Below, in pieces: positions 7,047 through 15,068 of a DNA stretch of 64,000 bases (positions are counted from its first letter, which is position 1; each line of letters opens with the position of its first letter). The stretch spans positions 372,001 through 436,000 of the forward strand of contig NZ_JAJSBI010000002.1 of assembly GCF_021261325.1 (NCBI RefSeq), written 5' to 3'. This DNA comes from Streptomyces guryensis (GTDB taxonomy: Bacteria > Actinomycetota > Actinomycetes > Streptomycetales > Streptomycetaceae). The notes beneath the pieces are model-generated. The model searched no databases, was not told where the DNA came from, and saw only the letters and a list, made by a program, of their open reading frames with translations. Both the position numbers and the translations under genes were made by a program.

Positions 7047-8324
7047 CTACCCCAGAGACTTCTCGACGGAGCTCAACGGCAGCGCATACAACATCCGCCC
7101 GGACTGCGACCAGACCTCACCCGTCTCCTCCCAGTAGGAGAGGGACCCGGAGGGCCCGGCCCAGCAGCGGTGCGTTCCGTCCGCCCCGCACCGCGTGGCC
7201 CGCGCGCCGTGCGCGTTCTGCCGCCAGAGGGTGCCGTGGCCGTCCGCGGTGTCCGCCGCGCGGGCCAGGTACCACTGTGATCCGTACGACAGGACGCCGC
7301 CGACGCCTGCCGTCTTCGTCTCGTACGCCTCGGTCGCGACCGTGCGTCCCGTGGAGTCGGTGGCCAGCAGGCCGGCCCGGGCCGGGTTGCTGCTGAACGC
7401 GTAGCGCCACAGCCGGGTGGTGTGCCGGCCGCTGCCCGTGGGGACCCACTCGCTCGCCACCAGACTGTCGGGCGCGGTGCTGCGGTCGAGGGAGATCGCC
7501 GCCGGGCGGGCGGCCTTCCCCGTGAGCCGGTACGAGCCGACGGCCGGCAGGACGTACCGCGCGCCGTACGCCGCCCAGCCGCCGCCTACCCTGCCGACCG
7601 CGCCGCTGTCGACCGTGGCCCGCTGGATGCGGTGCATGTCGTAGACGTACAGGCCGTCGGCGGCGGTGACCAGGAGCCGGTCCTGGTACCAGACCATCCC
7701 GGAGACGGGGGAGCTGAGCCCGCGGTAGTCGCGGCCGCCGTCGACGGGTACGGCGAGGGCCGCCCAGGTGTAGGTGAGACGGTCGGGGTCGCTCGCGTCG
7801 ACGAAGGCGACCCGGGCCGCGCCGGGCTTCGCCGAGCTGCCGCTCCGGTGGGTCCAGCCGGAGAGGATCACGCGGCGCTCGCCCCAGTGGCCGTCGTCGT
7901 CCGCGTCCCCGGAGGTGGTGACCGCGCCGGCCCGCCAGCCGCGCGTGTCGGCGGCGTCCCAGCAGTACGCGCGCGTGGCCGCGGGCGCCACGGGCAGCGC
8001 CGTGCGCTCGGCGGTCGTGCAGTCGGCCGCGCCCAGCAGGGAGTGGTCGGCGTCGTCGAGGACGGTGCTCACACCCACGGGCCTGCCCATCGCGGCGGCG
8101 AGCCGGTCCAGGGTGCTCCGCGGCACCAGACGCTCCTGGAGCCGCAGCCCGGCCGTCCGGTCGGACGCCGCGAGGGCCTTCAGGGCCCCCGGCCGGTCGC
8201 CGACCGTGGCCTGCGAGGCGCTGATCATGGTGGCGGCGGCGGTGAGTGCGAGGGCGGTGCCGGCGAGGAACGCGCGCAGCGCACGGCCCCGCTGCTGCCT
8301 GCGGTGTCGGCCACGTTGCTTCAT
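7047..8324 (-). CDS. Secreted protein of unknown function
   Basis: This 425-residue protein starts MKQRGRHRRQQRGR after a strong GGGAGGACGT ribosome site. The basic N-terminus precedes a hydrophobic segment (FLAGTALALTAAATMISA), so it is exported, with a signal peptide or membrane anchor. The remainder is rich in Trp/Tyr/Gly strands (VSGMVWYQDRLLVTAADGLYVYDM, split by loops), which suggests a beta-propeller; the repeats are weak. I recognise no catalytic motif. Similar lone secreted proteins are common in Streptomyces. A dispersed hairpin repeat follows the stop. Confidence 0.75.
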   Translation of the reverse strand: MKQRGRHRRQQRGRALRAFLAGTALALTAAATMISASQATVGDRPGALKALAASDRTAGLRLQERLVPRSTLDRLAAAMGRPVGVSTVLDDADHSLLGAADCTTAERTALPVAPAATRAYCWDAADTRGWRAGAVTTSGDADDDGHWGERRVILSGWTHRSGSSAKPGAARVAFVDASDPDRLTYTWAALAVPVDGGRDYRGLSSPVSGMVWYQDRLLVTAADGLYVYDMHRIQRATVDSGAVGRVGGGWAAYGARYVLPAVGSYRLTGKAARPAAISLDRSTAPDSLVASEWVPTGSGRHTTRLWRYAFSSNPARAGLLATDSTGRTVATEAYETKTAGVGGVLSYGSQWYLARAADTADGHGTLWRQNAHGARATRCGADGTHRCWAGPSGSLSYWEETGEVWSQSGRMLYALPLSSVEKSLG

Positions 8325-8498
8325 ACGTCCTCCCGAGGCGGGCCAACTGCGGCCATTGGTCCGTGTGTTGACCAAAGGAGCAGGTGGGGTGGCCCGTAGA
8401 GGGATGCTACGGCAGTCCGGGGCGGTCGGGGAGGAAGACCGTGCAAATATGCGGAAGATGCGGCCGTGTGGTCACTCAGGGGTATGTGTCGGACACGT

Positions 8499-9785
8499 TC
8501 AGGGCGGATCGGCCGGCCGCCGTACGTTGATCACCGCCGGTGCCGTCGACTGCGGCAGAAGATCGCGCGAGTCGGCCGGCAGGAGCAGCTCCACCTCCGC
8601 GTCCTCCGCGAAGCGGTACGGCCGGTGCTCCAGCAACCCGCCGAGATAGCGCCGTACTCGGGACATCTCGGCGCGCACCGTGACCGTACGGGCCGGGTCG
8701 CCGAACACCTCCTCGGCCAGGCCCGCCGCGCTGCGGCCAGTGCGGTGCAGGGCGAGCAGATAGAGCAACTCGGCGTGCCGGGGGCTCAGTTCGTGGCTCC
8801 AGGAGCCCGCGGACCCGGACACCGTGACCGACCAGCGGCGCGGCTGCGTCAGGTCCAGCACGATGCGCGTGGCGCCGCGCGGCACCGACTCGTCCGTGGC
8901 CCGGATCAGCCAGCCCTCGGCCAGCGGCTCCACCGAGCACAGACCGAGCGGCGGCACCCACCGGCGGCCCGCCGTCAGGGACTTCGGCAGGGAGACCCGG
9001 CCGGTGTACGGGATCCCGGTCACCGCCGCGGTCCAGCCGTCCCGGTCCACCGCCAGGGCCCGGCCGCCCACCCGGGCCAGCACGGGCGCGGCCACCGCCC
9101 GCAGCCGCTCCAGCGAGGTCAGGTGCAGCTCGCGCAGCCGGGCCTCGGCGAGCTTGGCCACCGAGTCGACCCAGGCGAGCGTGGCCGGGTGCATCGTCTC
9201 CAGCGGTCCGCTGACGTCCACGACACCGATCAGCCGGCCGTCGCGCGGGTCGGTGATGGGCGCGCCGGTACAGGTCCAGGATGTCTGCGAGCGCACGAAG
9301 TGCTCGGAGGCGAAGACCTGCACGGGCCGGCGCACCACCGCCGGGGTGCCGATGCCGTTCGTCCCGACGACGTCCTCCCGCCAGTCGGCGCCCAGTTCGA
9401 AGCCGAGCCCGTCGGCCTTGCGCAGGACGGGCGCACTGCCCTCGCGCCACAGCACCCGGCCGTCCTCGTCGGCGACCACCATGATGTGGTGGGCGACGTC
9501 CGCGACCGACAGCAGCCCCTCCCGCAGCACCGGCAGGACGTGCCGCAGAGTCGTGCTCTCCCGGCGCCGCCGCACCTCGTCGGAGGGCAGCAGCCCCGAC
9601 CGGTGGTCGCGTTCGGGGTCGATACCGCTGCGCAGCATGCGCCCCCAGGACTGCTCGATCACCGGGCGCGGCGCGACGGGCGTGCGCTGCCCGGAGAGCC
9701 TGGCGGCGCGGACCTCGCTGAGTACCCGCGCCGCGCGCGCCGAGTCGACCACGGCGAGCTGCGTCACGTCCGTCGGCGGGTGCAC
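8499..9785 (-). CDS. GAF-domain transcriptional activator (AcoR-like, without sigma-54 AAA domain)
   Basis: The 428-residue protein has an N-terminal region with RPVIEQSWGRMLRSGIDPE, typical of AcoR/acetoin-type regulators. A GAF sensory domain follows, including EDVVGTNGIGTPAV and CTGAPITDPRDGRLIGVVD, the fingerprint of this family. The C-terminal part (LSPRHAELLYLLAL, then a winged-helix-like stretch) replaces the sigma-54 ATPase. It would sense a small ligand, often an alcohol, aldehyde or ketone in relatives, and activate transcription. I choose the second of two tandem GTG codons because GGGAGG lies seven bases before it; an ATG 30 codons upstream is an alternative. A tandem TTGCAACCC repeat lies upstream. 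Confidence 0.8.
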   Translation of the reverse strand: MHPPTDVTQLAVVDSARAARVLSEVRAARLSGQRTPVAPRPVIEQSWGRMLRSGIDPERDHRSGLLPSDEVRRRRESTTLRHVLPVLREGLLSVADVAHHIMVVADEDGRVLWREGSAPVLRKADGLGFELGADWREDVVGTNGIGTPAVVRRPVQVFASEHFVRSQTSWTCTGAPITDPRDGRLIGVVDVSGPLETMHPATLAWVDSVAKLAEARLRELHLTSLERLRAVAAPVLARVGGRALAVDRDGWTAAVTGIPYTGRVSLPKSLTAGRRWVPPLGLCSVEPLAEGWLIRATDESVPRGATRIVLDLTQPRRWSVTVSGSAGSWSHELSPRHAELLYLLALHRTGRSAAGLAEEVFGDPARTVTVRAEMSRVRRYLGGLLEHRPYRFAEDAEVELLLPADSRDLLPQSTAPAVINVRRPADPP

Positions 9786-9928
9786 CACTCGGCCTCCCGG
9801 AAGAAGGGCTCGGACAACCGGTTTCTCGCCGCGTTTCGGCCACGGAGCCGGAGTCGTCCGTACTGTCCGTCTCATAGTGCCGTTCGTTCCCGACGGACGG
9901 GCACAGTCCAGCGACAGACAGCAGCAAG

Positions 9929-9948
9929 TTGCAACCCCTTGCAACCCT
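9929..9948. promoter_or_regulatory. Tandem TTGCAACCC direct repeat, candidate activator site
   Basis: Two 10-bp units, TTGCAACCCC and TTGCAACCCT, lie head to tail. Each contains the palindrome TTGCAA, so both sit on the same helix face. It is about 145 bp upstream of the GAF-activator start, in the promoter region. Autoregulation by that activator is the simplest reading; it is inference. Confidence 0.4.
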
Positions 9949-10029
9949 GGTGGACGGGCTCCGGCTTGATTGAATATTGAGCGACGCCGTCCCGAGCGGT
10001 GTTCGTGGCCTCGAACGGGCCGGTTGGGC

Positions 10030-10063
10030 GGGGGTGGTGCCGTGTCGGCGCAGCACCACCCCC
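10030..10063. terminator. Perfect hairpin downstream of the acyl-CoA dehydrogenase gene
   Basis: Arms GGGGGTGGTGC and GCACCACCCCC are fully complementary (11 bp) with a 12-nt loop. It starts 18 bp after the stop codon of the minus-strand acyl-CoA dehydrogenase gene. Position and strength fit a factor-independent terminator without a U-tract. Confidence 0.75.
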
Positions 10064-10081
10064 GTACGACATGAATGCAGT

Positions 10082-11716
10082 TCAGGACACCGGCCGGGCC
10101 CGCTCCACCACCGACGCCAGGTCCAGGGTGTGGGGCAGTGTCCCGAAGGCCGCGCCGCTGTCGCCGCCCAGCCGTGAGCCACAGAAGGCGTCGGCCACCT
10201 CCGGCGGGGCGAACCGGACGAGCAGCGAACCCTGGAGCACCAGGGCGAGCCGCTCCGTCAGCCGCCGGGCCCGCCCCTCGATCCCGTCCAGGTCGGCCAG
10301 CTCGGTCAGCAGGTCCTTGATCGCACCGTCCAGGCGGTGGTCGGCGCCGCGGGCCCTGCCGACCTCCTGGAGGTAGGCGTCGAGTGCCTGCGGCTCGCGC
10401 CGCAGGGCGCGCAGCACGTCCAGCGCCTGTACGTTCCCGGCGCCCTCCCAGATCGAGTTGAGCGGCGACTCGCGCACCAGCCGGGGCAGCCCCGACTCCT
10501 CGACGTACCCGTTGCCGCCCAGGCACTCGGCGGCCTCGACCGTGACCGGCGTACAGCGCTTGGTCACCCAGTACTTGGCGGCCGGTACGGCGATCCGCAG
10601 CAGCGCCCGCTCCTGCTCGCCGCCCTCGTCACAGGCGGCGGCGAGACGCATCGCGAGCGTGGTCGCCGCCTCGGACTCCAGGGCCAGGTCGGCCAGGACG
10701 TTGCGCATCAGCGGCTGGTCGACGAGCTTCGCGCCGAACACCTCCCGGTACGTGCAGTGGTGCACGGCCTGCGCGACCGCCTGCCGCATCAGGCCCGCCG
10801 ACCCCAGCACGCAGTCCAGCCGGGTCGCCGCCACCATGTCGATGATGGTCCGCACCCCGCGCCCCTCCTCGCCGACCCGGCGGGCCCAGGTGCCGTCGAA
10901 CTCGACCTCGCTGGAGGCGTTGGAGCGGTTGCCGAGCTTCTCCTTGAGCCGCTGGATCAGAAAGACGTTGCGGGAGCCGTCCTCCAGGACGCGCGGCACG
11001 AGGAAGCAGGTGAGCCCGTCCGGAGCCTGGGCGAGCACCAGAAACCCGTCGGACATCGGGGCCGAGCAGAACCACTTGTGCCCGGTGAGTTCGTACGTCC
11101 CCTCCTCGGCGAGCGGCCGTGCGGTCGTCGTGTTGGCGCGTACGTCGCTGCCGCCCTGCTTCTCCGTCATGCCCATCCCGAACAGGGCCCCGGCCTTGAG
11201 GCGGGCGGGCCGCAGCTCGCGGTCGTAGACCATGGACGTGAGCCGCGGCTCCCACTCGGCGGCCAGGGCCGGGTCGGTGCGGAGCGCGGGGACGGCGGCG
11301 TGGGTCATCGACAGGGGGCAGAGGTTCCCGGCCTCGACCTGCGTCCACACCAGGAACGCGGCTGCTCTGCGGACATGGCCGCCGGGCCGGGCCCAGGCCG
11401 CGGTCAGCCCCGCTGAGACACCCTTGCCGAGCAGCCGGTGCCAGGCGGGGTGGAAGTCCACCTCGTCGACACGGTGGCCGTGGCGGTCGTGGGTACGCAG
11501 CCGGGGCGGGTTCTCGTTGGCCTGGACCGCCCATTCCTGCAGCTGCGCCGAACCGGAGGCCCGGCCGAGCGCGGCCAGGTCGCCGTGCGCCTCGTCGAGC
11601 AGCTCGGGGTCCAGGTGCCGCTCGACGGCCTCGGTGAGGGCATGGTCGGCGCCGAAGAGGTCGTAGTCGGCCAGGGGCGGGGGCTGGTTGGTCACGGTGT
11701 GTGTGCGGCGTGCCAT
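10082..11716 (-). CDS. Acyl-CoA dehydrogenase family protein, AidB-like
   Basis: This 544-residue flavoprotein has the acyl-CoA dehydrogenase fold: GMGMTEKQGGSDVRANTT near residue 185, KWFCSAPMSDGFLVLAQ near 210-226 and the C-terminal CLGGNGYVEESGLPRLVRES near 405. The length and the MTEKQGGSDVR version of the motif fit the AidB/DNA-alkylation-response subgroup better than classic fatty-acid enzymes of about 380 residues. AidB binds FAD and DNA in E. coli; the true substrate is uncertain. It lies just downstream of the Dap/NRPS operon in the same direction but is separated by a hairpin, so membership is doubtful. The ATG start (MARRTHTV) is preceded by only a weak AGGGG. Confidence 0.82.
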   Translation of the reverse strand: MARRTHTVTNQPPPLADYDLFGADHALTEAVERHLDPELLDEAHGDLAALGRASGSAQLQEWAVQANENPPRLRTHDRHGHRVDEVDFHPAWHRLLGKGVSAGLTAAWARPGGHVRRAAAFLVWTQVEAGNLCPLSMTHAAVPALRTDPALAAEWEPRLTSMVYDRELRPARLKAGALFGMGMTEKQGGSDVRANTTTARPLAEEGTYELTGHKWFCSAPMSDGFLVLAQAPDGLTCFLVPRVLEDGSRNVFLIQRLKEKLGNRSNASSEVEFDGTWARRVGEEGRGVRTIIDMVAATRLDCVLGSAGLMRQAVAQAVHHCTYREVFGAKLVDQPLMRNVLADLALESEAATTLAMRLAAACDEGGEQERALLRIAVPAAKYWVTKRCTPVTVEAAECLGGNGYVEESGLPRLVRESPLNSIWEGAGNVQALDVLRALRREPQALDAYLQEVGRARGADHRLDGAIKDLLTELADLDGIEGRARRLTERLALVLQGSLLVRFAPPEVADAFCGSRLGGDSGAAFGTLPHTLDLASVVERARPVS

Positions 11717-11751
11717 GCGGCGAAGGTACCCCTGGCCGGTGTCGTGGGCCA

Positions 11752-11772
11752 CCAGGGGGCCGCGCCCCCTGG
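11752..11772. terminator. Hairpin ending the diaminopropionate operon
   Basis: CCAGGGGGC and GCCCCCTGG are perfect 9-bp arms around a CGC loop. It lies about 90 bp beyond the stop of the SbnA-like gene and before the acyl-CoA dehydrogenase start, so it probably marks the 3' end of the operon. Confidence 0.65.
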
Positions 11773-11859
11773 ACCCCCGCATCGGCCTGAACGGCCTCGT
11801 CCTCGAACTCCCCTCACTCTCGGCTTCGCTCAAGCGGGGGACCCTCACGACGGGCTGAA

Positions 11860-12825
11860 TTACGCCAGCCGCGCCATCGCCGGTTCCGGTTCCATCGCGT
11901 TCGCCGGCCAGCCCTCCCGGTACACCGTGTCCAGATAGCGTTCGCCCAGGTCCGGGGCGATGGCGACCGAGGTGAGGCCCTGGTGGCCGTGTTCGGCGAG
12001 CCACTGGCCGGCGCCGCTGATCACGGTGCCCGTGGAGCCGCCGAACATGAAGCCGCGGGCGGCCAGGCGGCGGCAGGCGAGGACGGCGTCGCTCTCCTCG
12101 ACGCGGACCAGATGGTCCACGTACGACTCGTCGAGCAGCGCCGGCGGCACGCTCGTCCCGAGCCCCGGGATCATCCGGAGCCCCGGCGCCCCGCCGAAGC
12201 TCACCGAGCCGACGCTGTCGACGGCCACGATGCGCACCCGGCGCCGCCACTGCCAGAACCAGCGGGCGCAGCCCATCAGGGTCCCGGTCGTGCCGGCCCC
12301 GACGAACAGGACGTCCAGGTGCGGGAATCTGCGGGCGATGGCGGGGGCGGTGGTGCGGTAGTGCGCCTTCCAGTTGCCCTGGTTGGTGTACTGGTTCAGC
12401 CAGATGTACCGGTCGTCGGACGCGCACAGTGCGTTGACGTACGCCAGCCGCGCGCCCAGGAAACCACCGCGCGCGTCCGGTTCCTCGATGATGTGCACCT
12501 TGCTGCCGAGGGACTCCATCAGCCGGATCGTCGGCTGGTTGCAGCGCGTGTCCGTCACGCACAGGAACCGGTGGCCCCGGCTCGCCGCGATCACGCTCAG
12601 CGCCACGCCCAGGTTCCCGGACGACGACTCGACCAGGACCGAGCCCGGCCGCAGCAGTCCGTCGCGTTCGGCGGCGTCGACCATCTCGGTGGCCGCCTTG
12701 AGCTTGATCGAGCCGGCGAAGTTGAAGCCCTCGCACTTCAGGTACAGCGGCAGCCCCAGCGCGGCCCGAAGGTCGACGTAGAGCTCCTCCTCGTTGAACT
12801 GAACGGGATCAGAAATGACGGGCAT
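11860..12825 (-). CDS. SbnA-like PLP synthase (N-(2-amino-2-carboxyethyl)-L-glutamate synthase)
   Basis: This 321-residue fold-type II PLP enzyme belongs to the cysteine-synthase family. The Schiff-base Lys is in FNFAGSIKLKAA (Lys41), the phosphate-binding loop in GTTGT, and the substrate loop in SSSGNLG. SbnA of staphyloferrin B biosynthesis condenses O-phospho-L-serine with L-glutamate; the SbnB-like gene immediately upstream makes the same reaction likely here. The pair would yield L-2,3-diaminopropionate. A cysteine synthase role is the alternative, but the missing serine acetyltransferase and the SbnB partner argue against it. The start follows GAGGAGGGGGGCAGC; a longer start eight codons upstream would bury this site. 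Confidence 0.85.
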   Translation of the reverse strand: MPVISDPVQFNEEELYVDLRAALGLPLYLKCEGFNFAGSIKLKAATEMVDAAERDGLLRPGSVLVESSSGNLGVALSVIAASRGHRFLCVTDTRCNQPTIRLMESLGSKVHIIEEPDARGGFLGARLAYVNALCASDDRYIWLNQYTNQGNWKAHYRTTAPAIARRFPHLDVLFVGAGTTGTLMGCARWFWQWRRRVRIVAVDSVGSVSFGGAPGLRMIPGLGTSVPPALLDESYVDHLVRVEESDAVLACRRLAARGFMFGGSTGTVISGAGQWLAEHGHQGLTSVAIAPDLGERYLDTVYREGWPANAMEPEPAMARLA

Positions 12826-12862
12826 GCTGCCCCCCTCCTCATGCGCCACGACGACCGGCAGG

Positions 12863-13918
12863 TCAGCCGTGCCGGCGCAGCTCGTGGAAGAACCCGTCCA
12901 CGACGTGCAGCCCGCCCCTCCGGGCCACTTCGTCGTGGACGAACTTGCCGACCGCGAGGTCGAGCACCCCCAGCCCGAACGGGGAGAACACGACCGTCCG
13001 GTCCTTGGGGACGGTCGCCCGCCCGGTCAGTACGTCGTTCAGCGTGCCGTCGAGGAAATCCCGGCTCCCCGTCAGCTGTTCGGCCAGGTGCGGCGAGGTC
13101 TCCGCCTTCAGGCAGTGCTCGACGTCGTCGACGTAGTTGGCCGACGCGAGCAGGATCCCGGGGTCCAGGTCGCGCAGCGACACGTGCAGCACCAGCGGGT
13201 GGTGGGAGAACCACGACGGGTCGTGGATGTGCGGTGCGGACGCGACCGTGGCGAACACCAGCAGGTCGCAGGAGCGGATCAGGGTTTCGGGGTCGTCGTG
13301 GAGCGTGACGTGTCCCTTGGCGCCCGAGCGCTCCAGGTAGCCGCGGAAGCCGGCCGCGCTGTCGGGCGACAGGTCGTACCCGCCCGTCTCCTCGAACTCC
13401 CAGCCGGTGGCGGTGAGATGGGTGTGGATGTAGCGGGCGATGAGGCCCGTGCCGACGAAGCCGACCCGGGTCGGACGCGGGCGGGTCCGGCTCAGCCGGT
13501 CGGCGGCCAGCGCCGCCGAGGACGCCGTGCGCGTCGCGCTGATGACCGAGCTCTCCAGGCACGCGAACGGGTAGCCGGTGTCCGGGTCGTTGAGGATCAG
13601 TACGGCGGAGGCGCGCGGCAGGCCCGACCTCGTGTTCTCCGGGAAGCTGGAGATCCACTTCAGGCCGTTCACCCGCAGCGGTCCGCCGAGCGAGGCGGGC
13701 AGCGCGATGATCCGGGACGTCGGGCGGTCGGAAAAGCGCAGGAAGTACGACGGCGGGTTCACCGAGTCGCCCGCCCCGTGCAGCCGGTACACGGCCTCGA
13801 CGAGCTCGGCGATCTCCGGCTCCCGGCCGTGCAGCACCGACTGCACCTGCTCGCCGGAGATCACGGCGAACGGCGGTGCGCCCAGGGCGCTTCGAGTGGC
13901 ACTTTCCTCGGCGGTCAT
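12863..13918 (-). CDS. SbnB-like dehydrogenase (2,3-diaminopropionate biosynthesis)
   Basis: This 351-residue member of the ornithine cyclodeaminase/mu-crystallin family has a Rossmann motif VGFVGTGLIARYIHTHL near residue 152 and the family stretch GLKWISSFPEN near 86. SbnB oxidatively cleaves N-(2-amino-2-carboxyethyl)-glutamate with NAD to L-2,3-diaminopropionate, 2-oxoglutarate and NADH. Pairing with an SbnA-like gene in the same operon is the classic Dap signature, also known from zwittermicin and viomycin-type clusters. Its start overlaps the dioxygenase stop (ATGA), so the two are coupled. An ornithine cyclodeaminase making proline is less likely because of the partner. Confidence 0.85.
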   Translation of the reverse strand: MTAEESATRSALGAPPFAVISGEQVQSVLHGREPEIAELVEAVYRLHGAGDSVNPPSYFLRFSDRPTSRIIALPASLGGPLRVNGLKWISSFPENTRSGLPRASAVLILNDPDTGYPFACLESSVISATRTASSAALAADRLSRTRPRPTRVGFVGTGLIARYIHTHLTATGWEFEETGGYDLSPDSAAGFRGYLERSGAKGHVTLHDDPETLIRSCDLLVFATVASAPHIHDPSWFSHHPLVLHVSLRDLDPGILLASANYVDDVEHCLKAETSPHLAEQLTGSRDFLDGTLNDVLTGRATVPKDRTVVFSPFGLGVLDLAVGKFVHDEVARRGGLHVVDGFFHELRRHG

Positions 13919-14922
13919 GCGGTCCTCACCTCGATGGTCGGCGCGCAGTCCGTCAGCCGCACCGAGTCGCCCAGCGCGGCCAGCACCTCGCGCGGCCCGT
14001 CGAAGGGCTCCCTGCTGTGCGCGGTGCGGATGTTGTCGACGAGCAGCAGGTCACCGGAGTGCCACGGCTCGCGCAGGGTGTGGGCCTCGTAGACCTCGTT
14101 GACGGTCCGGACGATGTCCTCGTCGAGCGGATCGCCGTTCCCGAACCGGGTGTTGAAGGGGAGGCCGTCGGGGCCGTACATGTCGACCAGGTACTCGCGC
14201 ACCTCGGGGTCCATCGTCCACTCGTTGAGGAAGGCGATCTGGTTGAACCAGCAGCGCCGGCCGCTCACCGGGTGGCGTACGACGGCGCTGCGGTGCTGCC
14301 GGGTGTGCAGCGAGCCGTCGTCCTGCCAGGCGAACTCGATGGCGTTCGCGCGGCAGTAGCGCTCGACGGCGGCCCGGTCGTCGGTGCCGAAGGACTCGGC
14401 GACCGACGCCCCGATCTCGTCGTTGTACGTCCGGGTCAGCAGCCAGCCCTCCCGCTCGAACCGCTCGACCAGGCCCGCGGGGAGCGCCCGGAGCACGGTC
14501 GGGCCGTCGGCGACCGCGGTCGCGCCGCCCTTCTCCGGCGCCACCAGACAGGCGAAGAGCAGCAGACCGGGGAACTCCAGGGCGTAGCTGAGCTCGTGGT
14601 GCATGCACATCTGCTGGTTGGGCGGCCACTTGGAGGAGGAGTACACGCCGTCGGCGTAGGAGCGGCGGGGTGCGAAGGGCTCCCGGTCGGCCATCAGCCG
14701 GCCGCTGGAGAGATGCCGGAACACCTCCTCCGTGACCGCGGGTCCGGTCAGGCTCAGTCCGCGGACCATCAGACTGCCGTGCTCCCCGACCGCGGCCCGC
14801 AGCGCGTGCCGGTGCTGGGCGGCCCAACTTGCGGGGTCTCCAGCGGACTTGGCGTGCAGGAGTGGTGGACGGCCGGGCGTCTGTTCGATGTCCGGTAGCA
14901 GGACGGGGGACGAGTGCGTCAT
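13915..14922 (-). CDS. TauD/SyrP-like Fe(II)/2-oxoglutarate dioxygenase
   Basis: The 335-residue protein matches TauD/TfdA-clan dioxygenases as found in NRPS clusters (SyrP, clavaminate-synthase-like). The metal triad can be seen as HHEL (H-x-E) near residue 109 and the distal His in NIRTAHSREPF near 301, followed by the 2-oxoglutarate-binding Arg in GPREVLAAL. Such enzymes hydroxylate the beta carbon of free or carrier-bound amino acids, so it may hydroxylate Dap or another residue tethered on the neighbouring carrier domains. GAAAGGAAGCGTGCA precedes the start. It opens the downstream half of the locus, 146 bp after the adenylation gene with a hairpin repeat in between. Confidence 0.82.
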   Translation of the reverse strand: MTHSSPVLLPDIEQTPGRPPLLHAKSAGDPASWAAQHRHALRAAVGEHGSLMVRGLSLTGPAVTEEVFRHLSSGRLMADREPFAPRRSYADGVYSSSKWPPNQQMCMHHELSYALEFPGLLLFACLVAPEKGGATAVADGPTVLRALPAGLVERFEREGWLLTRTYNDEIGASVAESFGTDDRAAVERYCRANAIEFAWQDDGSLHTRQHRSAVVRHPVSGRRCWFNQIAFLNEWTMDPEVREYLVDMYGPDGLPFNTRFGNGDPLDEDIVRTVNEVYEAHTLREPWHSGDLLLVDNIRTAHSREPFDGPREVLAALGDSVRLTDCAPTIEVRTA

Positions 14923-14986
14923 TGCACGCTTCCTTTCAGTGGTACTGATTCCAAGCAGGCCGGATCAAGCCGGCTCCGGTTCGGTT

Positions 14987-15055
14987 GCGCCCTGAAGGGG
15001 CGCGGGGCTGCATCGATGTGCGGCTCCGCCGCGTGGGCGCGACCAGCCCCCACGC
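14987..15055. repeat. Dispersed hairpin repeat, copy 2
   Basis: GCGCCCTGAAGGGGCGC is followed by GGGGCTGCATCGATGTGCGG and CTCCGCCGCGTGGGCGCGACC. It lies between the adenylation-carrier gene and the dioxygenase gene, so it could partly terminate transcription within the Dap/NRPS locus. About 45 bp to its left also resemble the flank of copy 1 (TCCAAGCAG...GGTTCGG). Confidence 0.8.
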
Positions 15056-15068
15056 ACCCGCAGACAAT

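Noticed and set aside
10082..11716. Treating the AidB-like dehydrogenase as part of the Dap/NRPS biosynthetic operon.
   Set aside because: A perfect hairpin and 143 bp separate it from the SbnA-like gene; nothing ties its chemistry to the product.
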